Source: Prevotellaceae bacterium UBA7017 (lineage in GTDB: Bacteria > Bacteroidota > Bacteroidia > Bacteroidales > Bacteroidaceae). Taken from it: DNA of 54,371 nt. A program made the position numbers and the translations under genes. The notes beneath the pieces were generated by a model, which saw nothing but the letters and a program-made list of their open reading frames with translations, was not told the origin of the DNA and did no database searches. Positions 44,248 to 50,456 of the stretch are shown piece by piece (within the stretch, counting starts at the first letter, position 1; each line of letters opens with the position of its first letter). The stretch spans positions 1 to 54,371 of the forward strand of contig DJWZ01000138.1 of the NCBI GenBank assembly GCA_002449535.1, read 5' to 3'.

Positions 44248-44331
44248 CATTTTGGGAAAGAAATCCCGCTTCCCACTCTAATTTCGGACGAATCTCAACA
44301 GAAAATAATTTCCCCTTCGAGAGATTTTATA

Positions 44332-44415
44332 TTCAAGGGCTTTGAACTTATGTTCAGAGCCCTTAAACTACTGTCCAAAGCCCTTGGACACATGTTTCAA
44401 ACCCTTGAACATAAA
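44332..44415. repeat. Array of four 21-bp degenerate palindromic units
   Basis: Units start at 44332, 44353, 44374 and 44395, each exactly 21 bases. Consensus is TTCAAAGCCCTTGAAC followed by five bases, mostly WNATG. Each unit is an imperfect palindrome (TTCAA.. / ..TTGAA), and neighbouring units can also pair (AAGGGCTTTGAAC with GTTCAGAGCCCTT). The spacing equals two turns of B-DNA. The remainder of 44248-44555 shows nothing gene-like apart from the hairpin at 44471. Confidence 0.75.
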
Positions 44416-44470
44416 ATATATAACGGAGTAAATAATTTTCCATAGCCTTTCAGACTTTGTTACAAAGAGG

Positions 44471-44515
44471 GGCAAACAAAAATCCCACACAAGCTTTTCT
44501 ATCTGTGTGGGATTT
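44471..44515 (-). terminator. Intrinsic terminator of the toxin-antitoxin unit (possibly bidirectional)
   Basis: AAATCCCACACA (44480-44491) pairs perfectly with TGTGTGGGATTT (44504-44515). On the minus strand the stem is followed by a T-rich run, TTTTTGTTTG, so it would end the transcript of the toxin gene. It could also serve the plus strand weakly. Confidence 0.7.
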
Positions 44516-44555
44516 GTATAAACCTTCCTCAAGTCATAATCTCTTTTCAAGAAAA

Positions 44556-44828
44556 TTATTTATCATCATAATGTCCGTAACTTCTGAGCACAAGGACAAG
44601 TACCTCCTCGTCAAATATACGATATACCAAACGATGTTTTTTTGTTATCTCACGACTCCACCGACCTTCAGGTGCGCCCTTCAGCGGCTCTGGATGCCCA
44701 AGCCCCGTCTTAGGGTGTATCTTTAAATCTTCGATAAAGCGTACAGCTTTCAAAAAGGCTTTTGGCTCATTCCTCTCCAGCCTTGCCAGCCCTTCACGAG
44801 CTTCCGTTGTGAAATCAATGTTATACAT
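44556..44828 (-). CDS. YoeB/RelE-superfamily mRNA interferase toxin
   Basis: 90 residues. ARLERNEPKAFLKAVRFIEDL (N-terminal helices), GHPEPLKGAPEGRWSREI and KKHRLVYRIFDEEVLVLVLRSYGHYDDK match the YoeB/Txe fold: conserved Glu/Arg pair, HRLVY, and a C-terminal tail with aromatic and His residues replacing the usual RYHY. YoeB toxins cut mRNA in the ribosome. It overlaps the antitoxin gene by one base (TGATG), the normal antitoxin-first order. Confidence 0.85.
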   Translation of the reverse strand: MYNIDFTTEAREGLARLERNEPKAFLKAVRFIEDLKIHPKTGLGHPEPLKGAPEGRWSREITKKHRLVYRIFDEEVLVLVLRSYGHYDDK

Positions 44829-45079
44829 CAGAGTCCGCTACGCCTCAACATTTCCGATACAGATTCTCCTGGCTGCAGTCGCACGCACTTACCCTGTCTA
44901 TATTCTTCCTCGCCACGTTCGATGCTTGCCATAAACTCCTCCTTTGATACCAAAGTTTCATCTTCCTTGGTAGCAGCAAGTTTTTTTGCATACTTCAAGA
45001 GTTTCTTCATCAGTCCTTCATCACTTGATATCTTACCCAGTGTGAAAAACAACTCCGAATTTAACTGTATTGCTGTCAT
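44828..45079 (-). CDS. Antitoxin partner of the YoeB-like toxin
   Basis: 83 residues. The sequence is not a clear YefM/Phd, but size, place directly before the toxin and a helical Lys/Glu-rich body (LMKKLLKYAKKLAATKEDET) with a C-terminal part likely to wrap the toxin (ECRQGKCVRL-like, EMLRRSGL) all fit an antitoxin. Similar short proteins beginning MTAIQLNSELFFTLGKIS occur beside such toxins in Bacteroidetes. It probably represses its own promoter. Confidence 0.75.
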   Translation of the reverse strand: MTAIQLNSELFFTLGKISSDEGLMKKLLKYAKKLAATKEDETLVSKEEFMASIERGEEEYRQGKCVRLQPGESVSEMLRRSGL

Positions 45080-45105
45080 ATATCTTATTTATATTTCTTT
45101 GGGTG

Positions 45106-45137
45106 CAAAATTAAACATAAAATACGAAACCACCAAA
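45106..45137 (-). promoter_or_regulatory. Promoter of the toxin-antitoxin unit
   Basis: Minus-strand TTTG (45134-45137) and TAATTTTG (45106-45113), 20 bases apart. The leader is about 25 bases. Confidence 0.7.
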
Positions 45138-45168
45138 TTTTTAGCAAACAAAAATTCCACACTGTTTA

Positions 45169-45217
45169 AGTGAAGAGTGAAAAGTGAAGAGTGAAGAATA
45201 ATTGTCAATGGTCATCA
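45169..45217 (+). repeat. Heptanucleotide array
   Basis: AGTGAAG, AGTGAAA, AGTGAAG, AGTGAAG, then AATAATT, GTCAATG, GTCATCA; seven 7-base units in register. The last units resemble those at 40532 and 40936. Confidence 0.6.
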
Positions 45218-45221
45218 AGAC

Positions 45222-45262
45222 AAACAAAAAACTCACACAGACCTTTCAATCTGTGTGAGTTT
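45222..45262 (-). terminator. Intrinsic terminator after the small-peptide gene
   Basis: AAACTCACACAGA (45229-45241) pairs perfectly with TCTGTGTGAGTTT (45250-45262); on the minus strand TTTTTTG follows. The stem core is shared with the terminators at 11535 and 44471. Confidence 0.75.
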
Positions 45263-45282
45263 GATATTTAATCGTCCCCTTT

Positions 45283-45317
45283 TCTCCCTCCCTAACTGGG
45301 GAGGGACGGGGTGGGGC
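45283..45317 (+). repeat. GC-rich palindromic (REP-like) repeat, copy C
   Basis: CTCCCTCCCTAACTGGGGAG followed by GGACGGGGTGGGG. It ends three bases before the stop codon of the small-peptide gene on the other strand. Confidence 0.7.
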
Positions 45318-45319
45318 TC

Positions 45320-45484
45320 TTACTCCTCCTCTTCGTCCCAGTCAGAGAAGCGTGCCTCGCGACCGAGGTTACCAGATGTGGATGCTGTCTTAGAATCCAT
45401 AAGTCCTGGCTGACTTGCTGCAATAAACTGTGCTGGCTTAATCTCTACTACCTTCAAGGTAGGAATCATATATGTCTTTTTCAT
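45320..45484 (-). CDS. Small protein of unknown function (54 residues)
   Basis: MKKTYMIPTLKVVEIKPAQ at the N terminus, a middle with small polar residues (SKTASTSGN) and a strongly acidic end (ARFSDWDEEEE). The ATG at 45484 is preferred over the longer frame because the extra N-terminal part is encoded by palindromic repeat D. Short proteins beginning MKK-x-Y-x-x-P-x-x-x-V-V are frequent in Prevotella and Bacteroides beside secreted proteins; I know of no established function. It lies between palindromes C and D and has its own terminator, and may be cotranscribed with the secreted-protein gene upstream. Confidence 0.55.
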   Translation of the reverse strand: MKKTYMIPTLKVVEIKPAQFIAASQPGLMDSKTASTSGNLGREARFSDWDEEEE

Positions 45485-45502
45485 AATTGTAATCTTCCTA
45501 CG

Positions 45503-45532
45503 ACCCCACCCCAGCCCTCCCAAGGGAGGGAG
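45503..45532 (-). repeat. GC-rich palindromic (REP-like) repeat, copy D (inverted)
   Basis: On the minus strand ACTCCCTCCCTTGGGAGGGC followed by TGGGGTGGGGT. It forms an inverted pair with copy E, 45 bases away. Confidence 0.7.
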
Positions 45533-45577
45533 TAAGTGAAAGGTCTTGTTTGTAATTTATTGTTATTTCATTTACAC

Positions 45578-45616
45578 TCTCCCTCCCCCTCCCCTTGGGA
45601 GGGTCGGGGTGGGGTC
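45578..45616 (+). repeat. GC-rich palindromic (REP-like) repeat, copy E
   Basis: TCTCCCTCCCCCTCCCCTTG followed by GGAGGGTCGGGGTGGGGTC. With copy D it makes a twin inverted repeat just after the secreted-protein gene (minus strand). Confidence 0.7.
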
Positions 45617-45622
45617 GTGTTT

Positions 45623-47689
45623 TTATTTTACTTGCTGTCCTGCAGCGTTATATTTAACACCGTTCTTAACGATAACAATCTTGCCGTTCTCGATGAACTT
45701 GCCGTCCTGAGCCTTAGCCTCAGCTGCTGCCTCTACGTTTGCAACGCCTGTGATCTCACCACCGAAGAAGTATGCTGAACGAGCACCAGAAGCAAAGCTT
45801 GCTGGCAGGTAAGCAGTGTTAGCACCTACTGTGAACTCATTTGCGTTCTGGTAGAAACCTAATGAAGGTTCTGCCATCAGAACATATCCTTCGTTTGCAG
45901 CAATATTAGTATTTGCTGTTACACCAACGAGTTTGTTAGCAGCAACATCTGTTGAGCTGCTTGCTACAACTGGGATAGTAACTGTTCCTTCTGGAGCCTC
46001 AATAAGAATACCAGTATTTGCAGGAATTGTGCCATTCTTAACAGAGGTAGTATTGAGAACATTGCCTGTAGCACCTGTTACGATATAAGCATTTGTCAAA
46101 CCTGTTGCATGCTCCAAATCAAGAGCATATGGACTGCAGTATGTTGCCCAACCAGCAGCTGTGATTGTCTTGGAAACTGATGAAGGAAGTTTTTTGATTA
46201 TTACATAGTCAAAGTCTTCAGACTGATTTGTCCTGGTGTCGCCAGAATTTGCTCCATTAATATACAAGTCAGATGTTTCTGCATTTAATGTGAAATTAGC
46301 AGACTTAACGCCTGTTGTCTTGTCTTCATTGCTTGTTCCTACAGAAGCTATATGGTCATTAGTTGACTGACGGATACCAAGAGAGCGTCTGTTTGCTGCT
46401 GTTATATTAACAACAAAAGAATATGTACCAGCATCTAAAGTTCCAACAGAAATACCTCTATCTTTAGCCATTTGTGCAGCTACGACACCTGTAGTACCAT
46501 TGCTATAAGCGTAGTTGGTTCCAGGGGTAGGTTGGTCATAAAAGAAAACCACGTCCTCTTCCGCAGTACTATAAGTCACGGATTTATTAATTACCTGACC
46601 ATCAGTAAATACTCCGCCTTCACCAAAAGTTGTAACATTATCAGCCTTATAATAGACATCACCGCTCTTTACATATAGTGGATAAGCATAGCTCCATGAG
46701 CAATCTTTTGCGTCAGTTTCAACCAAATTTGTTACAACCACCTGTGGCTCATTTGTACCAATGGTTGTTGTTACATTTAAAGTAGCAGTATAAGGAGCAC
46801 GAACAGGAACATCAAGCACGTTTGTACCTGATACCAATGTCATAGTTGGAGCTGACGCAGCAGTAATCAAATAGTGATTACCGACAAACCCATCTTCTGT
46901 CCCATCAATTGCTGCATCTGCCGTTATTACCTGATCAACAACACCAGTCTCAGAAACCGTCTTTACGACATCATCCCCAAGCTTATAGTTGACAGTATAA
47001 TCAACAGAAGACACATCCTGAGTTTCTTCACTGATAGACAGCGATACAATACCACAATATGGAGAATATTTTTCACGATAAGTACCAAATGTCATTGATG
47101 TAAAAGTGGCATCAGAACCAAGAGAGACAGGAGACGCTAAAGTATATGTCGCTTTAGATGTGCCGTTTTTTCCTGTAAGAGTAAGTGTTGTAAGCTCTTT
47201 CGTGGCAGTATTTATAACCGCATGTATGGTCCATTCATCGTCAGTACGATTTCCATTATTTTTTCCACAAGCATTTTCAATGACATAAGAAGTACCATTT
47301 ATCACTACATTTCCCGTCTGATTGGTTGTATGTGCTTGAAACTCCAGATTATTACCTATCCTAAAATATGTATAGTTAGATGCATTATTGCCATCACCCC
47401 CAGTAAACCAGACAGCATTTACAGTAAGCATTACATTGCTTGATGGGTCAATAGTCATTGAAGATGTTCTACCGCCATTTCCGCTAACATATGGATAGCC
47501 TTTTGTTGTAATCTCGGCATTTCCACCCCATACATAATTGCCAGAAGAAGCAATGTCTGAAGAAGTCCATTCATGACCTGTTGTACCTTTTTCATACAAT
47601 GTGGTAACATCTCCAGCCCACGCATTTTGCCCCACGCAGAGGAGAGCGACTGCGAGAAGCGTCTTAGTTAGTAATAAAATTTTTTTCAT
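45623..47689 (-). CDS. Large secreted/cell-surface protein with Prevotella-type C-terminal tail
   Basis: 688 residues. The signal peptide is MKKILLLTKTLLAVALLCVG followed by QNAWA, cleavage after AWA. The mature protein is rich in Thr, Ser, Asn and Gly and predicted beta structure: an N-terminal sandwich-like region to about 210 (NYTYFRIGNNLEFQAHT), repeats like VDYTVNYKLGDDVVKT near 230, and a C-terminal region (about 510-650) with ITAAGWATYCSPYALDL and GYVLMAEPS. The last residues, GKIVIVKNGVKYNAAGQQVK, resemble the terminal sorting or attachment strand of Prevotella surface proteins and could be a type IX-like signal. No catalytic motif is recognised; binding or matrix roles are possible. 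Confidence 0.75.
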   Translation of the reverse strand: MKKILLLTKTLLAVALLCVGQNAWAGDVTTLYEKGTTGHEWTSSDIASSGNYVWGGNAEITTKGYPYVSGNGGRTSSMTIDPSSNVMLTVNAVWFTGGDGNNASNYTYFRIGNNLEFQAHTTNQTGNVVINGTSYVIENACGKNNGNRTDDEWTIHAVINTATKELTTLTLTGKNGTSKATYTLASPVSLGSDATFTSMTFGTYREKYSPYCGIVSLSISEETQDVSSVDYTVNYKLGDDVVKTVSETGVVDQVITADAAIDGTEDGFVGNHYLITAASAPTMTLVSGTNVLDVPVRAPYTATLNVTTTIGTNEPQVVVTNLVETDAKDCSWSYAYPLYVKSGDVYYKADNVTTFGEGGVFTDGQVINKSVTYSTAEEDVVFFYDQPTPGTNYAYSNGTTGVVAAQMAKDRGISVGTLDAGTYSFVVNITAANRRSLGIRQSTNDHIASVGTSNEDKTTGVKSANFTLNAETSDLYINGANSGDTRTNQSEDFDYVIIKKLPSSVSKTITAAGWATYCSPYALDLEHATGLTNAYIVTGATGNVLNTTSVKNGTIPANTGILIEAPEGTVTIPVVASSSTDVAANKLVGVTANTNIAANEGYVLMAEPSLGFYQNANEFTVGANTAYLPASFASGARSAYFFGGEITGVANVEAAAEAKAQDGKFIENGKIVIVKNGVKYNAAGQQVK

Positions 47690-47824
47690 AGTTTCTTTTG
47701 TTTTTTTGTTAAACTTGTTGTTAGTTAATGAAAACTTTTAATTTATTATAGATTTATGTTATTTACCTTTTGTTTCACATCTCATTATTTGATATATAAT
47801 GTATGCGAAGGTTTTCTTCTAAAC

Positions 47825-47863
47825 CCCTGTGCCGAAGCACAGGGTTGTAAGTCGGATGCCGAC
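47825..47863 (-). other. Two stable hairpins in the presumed leader of the secreted-protein gene
   Basis: On the minus strand GTCGG cat CCGAC is followed by CCCTGTGC TTCG GCACAGGG, an 8-bp stem closed by a C(UUCG)G tetraloop, one of the most stable RNA loops. It lies about 135-175 bases upstream of the start codon. No T run follows, so it is not an ordinary terminator; a leader stabiliser or regulatory fold is possible. Confidence 0.5.
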
Positions 47864-48057
47864 CTTCACAGGCGGACACTTTCGTTTTCGATTATTTTTT
47901 TCTAACTTGTTTATTTGGTCTATACCCTCACGAGCACGATAACCTACGACCTAAATTCAAAGGGCACCATCTTCACAGACGGGGGGACTGCCCCACCTAA
48001 AACCATGTTTTTATTATGCCACCCTCGTAAGAAGAGGGAATTTTCGATTTCGGTTGC

Positions 48058-48345
48058 AATGTTGCGGGTAAGCGAAGGCAATGAAAGTGTACTTTCGGAT
48101 TGCTGAGCGTGAGCAACTTCGCCGACGTTTCATCTCTTTCAAGAGATTGCAGACGATTTTCATCGGATGCCACGAGACCGCTGTCTCGAAAAACGTCTGA
48201 CAATGTTGCGAGCAAGCGAGAACAAAAGAAAACTTGTTTTCATTTTGTCGAGCGTGAGCAACTTCGCCGATGTTCATCTCTGTCAAGAGATAGCAGCCGA
48301 TTTTTATCGGATGCCAGAGACGGTGAGTCTCTAAACTTCGGCAAA
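48058..48345. repeat. Two tandem copies of a 144-bp hairpin-rich element
   Basis: Unit 1 is 48058-48201, unit 2 is 48202-48345, offset 144-145 bases. Shared blocks are CAATGTTGCG, GAGCGTGAGCAACTTCGCCG, CATCTCT..CAAGAGAT and ATCGGATGCCA. Each unit can form four hairpins: a long A/T-rich one, ATCTCT/AGAGAT, CGAT/ATCG and GAGAC/GTCTC. In the first hairpin the arms differ between units but both still pair. A minus-strand promoter box at 48343 would transcribe both. Confidence 0.7.
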
Positions 48346-48350
48346 GGTAT
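48343..48350 (-). promoter_or_regulatory. -7 promoter element reading into the 144-bp repeats
   Basis: TACCTTTG on the minus strand followed by GCCGAAGTTTAGAGAC. No TTTG at the -33 position. No better promoter is visible between it and the secreted-protein gene, so that gene may have a leader of about 650 bases. Confidence 0.4.
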
Positions 48351-48544
48351 ATATAAATTTCGAGAAAAGCCTTAACAACCCTTAACTTCCACGTGAAGGA
48401 ATAACCTTTCTTAACTTTTATGGGGACATTTTCAACTTCGTTAACAGTACATAAGGGCAAAAGAGGTGTTGAAAGGCTTTATTCCATTGACGATTGATAA
48501 TTATGCATTTCAAGTTTCGTAAGTTTCACAATACTCAACTTTTC

Positions 48545-48579
48545 AGAGGTGAGAGGTAAGAAGTGAGAGGTGAGAGATT
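48545..48579 (+). repeat. Heptanucleotide array
   Basis: AGAGGTG, AGAGGTA, AGAAGTG, AGAGGTG, AGAGATT; five units in register. An array of the opposite sense (CTCTTAC, CTCTTAC) lies near 48626-48644. Confidence 0.6.
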
Positions 48580-48703
48580 ACTTTTGCTGCTACCATTTCT
48601 ACAGTTTTAAAGCCTACATAACATATCTCTTACCTCTTACCTTCAACCCTATTTTGTTTCTGTGAATACTTCATCTTACTCAGCGAAGGCTGGTTTGTAG
48701 AAT

Positions 48704-48747
48704 ATTATTCTAAAAGGGACGTTTTTCGACAGGTATTTTAGAATAAT
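48704..48747. repeat. Perfect 12-bp inverted repeat
   Basis: ATTATTCTAAAA and TTTTAGAATAAT separated by 20 bases, about 75 bases upstream of the promoter at 48799. It could be an operator or a leftover end of a small mobile element. Confidence 0.6.
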
Positions 48748-48772
48748 CACAAGATTTTCGTATTACGCTTAG

Positions 48773-48812
48773 GCATATCTTCTGAATTTTCAAAGAAATT
48801 TGGAAGATATGC
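48773..48812. repeat. Perfect 10-bp inverted repeat overlapping the promoter
   Basis: GCATATCTTC (48773-48782) and GAAGATATGC (48803-48812). The right arm begins just after the -33 box, so a dimeric regulator binding both arms could control the operon at 48853. Confidence 0.55.
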
Positions 48813-48831
48813 TCAAAACGTCGTAACTTTG
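48799..48831 (+). promoter_or_regulatory. Promoter of the E1 remnant / JAMM / serine acetyltransferase operon
   Basis: TTTG (48799-48802) and TAACTTTG (48824-48831), 21 bases apart, followed by GCACCCAGAAA and a leader of about 20 bases to the ATG at 48853. Confidence 0.7.
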
Positions 48832-48852
48832 CACCCAGAAATCGAGATAAAA

Positions 48853-48978
48853 ATGAAGATGCTGTTCCGCACCGTTCCCGTGAAACATCGCGACTCGTGT
48901 CCTATCTGCGGCACGACACCTACCATAGACCACCTGATTGACTATGAACAGGCCGCTTGCGATCTCAAAAATCATTAA
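48853..48978 (+). pseudogene. C-terminal remnant of an E1-like adenylyltransferase (MoeB/ThiF/HesA family)
   Basis: A 41-codon frame ending in SCPICGTTPTIDHLIDYEQA then ACDLKNH. The CPxCG...PTIxxLIDYE block is the zinc-binding C-terminal end of MoeB/ThiF-type E1 enzymes, where it follows FRTVPxxxxxxCPxCG just as here. The ATP-binding and catalytic-Cys domains are missing. It still has a consensus promoter, a start codon and close spacing to the JAMM gene, so the short product may be made. Either a deletion remnant or a reduced zinc-ribbon protein. It is the first gene of the operon. Confidence 0.65.
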
Positions 48979-48981
48979 GTG

Positions 48982-49380
48982 ATGAAAATACCACGAAACA
49001 TAATTGAAGACTTGATCAGCCAAGCCTGGCAGGACGCGCCAAACGAAACGTGCGGCTACCTGCTGGGCGTTAGCTCAGAAGATGGTGACATCGTGACGGA
49101 AAACTACGAGATGGAGAATATAGACCATTCACCTGAACATTTCTCGTTTAATCCGAAAGACCAGTTTGCAGCATTGAAGTATGCCCGTTCCAAAGGTCTG
49201 AAGATTCTGGCTAACTGGCATAGCCATCCAGCATCGCCGTCACGTCCTTCACAGGAGGATATCCGTTTGGCTAACGACCCGTCAATACGCTATGCCATCC
49301 TCTCCCTGCACGAGGGCGTACACCTGAATTCATTCAGGATTATCAACGGTGAAATCGTTGAAAAAGAAGTACACCTGTGA
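48982..49380 (+). CDS. JAMM/MPN+ metallopeptidase (Mec+/CysO-peptidase-like)
   Basis: 132 residues. A Glu in NETCGYLLG near residue 24 and the motif NWHSHPASPSRPSQED (HxHx7SxxD) give a full JAMM zinc site. Single-domain bacterial JAMM proteins next to E1 enzymes and cysteine genes remove an amino acid from a ubiquitin-like carrier; in Mycobacterium, Mec+ frees cysteine from CysO. Here an E1 tail lies before it and a serine acetyltransferase after it, which supports that role by inference. A GTG one codon earlier is an alternative start. Confidence 0.85.
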   Translation: MKIPRNIIEDLISQAWQDAPNETCGYLLGVSSEDGDIVTENYEMENIDHSPEHFSFNPKDQFAALKYARSKGLKILANWHSHPASPSRPSQEDIRLANDPSIRYAILSLHEGVHLNSFRIINGEIVEKEVHL

Positions 49381-49410
49381 TTGAACACAGGAACAAAAAT
49401 CAAGAAACAA

Positions 49411-50328
49411 ATGGAAAAGGAAACCAACGAAATTCTGATGCGCAATGTTGCCCTGCTGTCAAAGCTTACAGAGCAGGAAACAAGCATGATGCCACAGACA
49501 GACGCTCCCCTACCCTCAGTAGAACAAGTTAAGCTGATAGTGTGCCTGGTGAAAAGCATGATATTCCCCGACTACTTTACCAAGCGCCCATCGACCGAAA
49601 CCATCAGTTCCTACTTCATCGGCGTCAAGATGATGGAACTGCTGCAGATACTGACAAAACAGATAGCCCACGGCATGCAGTTCGGGGAAGATTGCCACAC
49701 CTTCACATCGAAGGAGCAGGTGTATGACGAGGCAAAAAAGCTGGCATTGCAGTTTATCGACACACTTCCAGAGATAAAACGACTGCTTTATACAGACGTC
49801 CAGGCAATGTTTGACAACGACCCGGCAGCACTGAACTATGGCGAGGTGATATTCTGCTACCCTGTAGTGCAGGCAATGACACACTACCGCATTGCCCACA
49901 AGCTACACGAGCTGAAAGTACCGGTGATACCGCGCATTATTACGGAATTGGCACACTCCAAAACAGGTATCGACATCCACCCGGGAGCACAGATAGGAGA
50001 ATATTTCGCCATCGACCACGGCACCGGTGTCGTTATCGGCGAGACATCTATCATCGGCAACCACGTAACCCTTTATCAGGGCGTAACCCTTGGCTCGAAG
50101 AACTTCAAGCACGACGACCAGGGCAACATACTAAATGTGCCACGCCATCCTATCATAGAAGACTATGTCACCGTATATTCCAATGCCAGCATCTTAGGAC
50201 GCATCACCATTGGACACCACTCTATAATAGGCGGCAACATCTGGGTAACACATAATGTGTCACCAAACTCACGCATACAGCAGTCAAAAGCCGTAGAAAG
50301 CCACTACGACGGCGGATTGGGGATATAA
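49411..50328 (+). CDS. cysE: Serine O-acetyltransferase (CysE/EpsC type)
   Basis: 305 residues. N-terminal helical domain, then the left-handed beta helix with hexapeptide repeats (HPGAQIGEYFAIDHGTGVVI, GETSIIGNHVTLYQGVTLGS, SILGRITIGHHSIIGGNIWV). The pair IHPGA...IDHGTGVVIGE holds the catalytic Asp-His. Makes O-acetylserine, the substrate of cysteine synthase. A TTG at 49381 touches the JAMM stop, but the ATG at 49411 is preferred. It is cotranscribed with the JAMM gene. Confidence 0.9.
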   Translation: MEKETNEILMRNVALLSKLTEQETSMMPQTDAPLPSVEQVKLIVCLVKSMIFPDYFTKRPSTETISSYFIGVKMMELLQILTKQIAHGMQFGEDCHTFTSKEQVYDEAKKLALQFIDTLPEIKRLLYTDVQAMFDNDPAALNYGEVIFCYPVVQAMTHYRIAHKLHELKVPVIPRIITELAHSKTGIDIHPGAQIGEYFAIDHGTGVVIGETSIIGNHVTLYQGVTLGSKNFKHDDQGNILNVPRHPIIEDYVTVYSNASILGRITIGHHSIIGGNIWVTHNVSPNSRIQQSKAVESHYDGGLGI

Positions 50329-50389
50329 GATGAATGGAAGAAGGGTGGATGGAAGAAGGAAGAAAGTTTAATACTGACTACTCCCACAA

Positions 50390-50424
50390 ATAAACCTTCA
50401 TCTTTCATCCATAAACCTTCATCC
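50390..50424 (+). repeat. Heptanucleotide array
   Basis: ATAAACC, TTCATCT, TTCATCC, ATAAACC, TTCATCC; five units in exact register. A purine-rich stretch of roughly opposite sense (GGAAGAAGGGTGGATGGAAG) lies at 50336-50355, between the convergent genes. Confidence 0.65.
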
Positions 50425-50456
50425 AAACTAACCGTTATTCTCTTCACTTCCCACTC

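Larger units (their letters stand above)
47690..48852. other. 1.16-kb intergenic region rich in structured repeats, no credible protein gene
   Basis: It contains an AT-rich leader, a double hairpin (47825-47863), the 144-bp tandem repeat (48058-48345), a minus-strand -7 box (48343), an inverted copy of the 40523 repeat (48485-48509), heptad arrays (48545-48579 and the opposite-sense one near 48626-48644), two perfect inverted repeats (48704-48747, 48773-48812) and the promoter of the next operon. Open frames here sit within the repeats and look accidental. Confidence 0.7.

Noticed and set aside
44332..44415. Possible CRISPR array
   Set aside because: Units abut without spacers, each is an imperfect palindrome of 21 bases, and no cas gene is near.
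48014..48460. A 148-codon minus-strand open frame across the tandem 144-bp element
   Set aside because: It is built from the repeat itself, giving a twice-repeated peptide (SWHPMKI and LWHPIKI). The differences between units preserve RNA pairing rather than amino acids, and no family is recognised.
44248..48978. A transposon or integrative element carrying the accessory genes
   Set aside because: No transposase, integrase, target duplication or tRNA-linked attachment site was recognised, despite many repeats.
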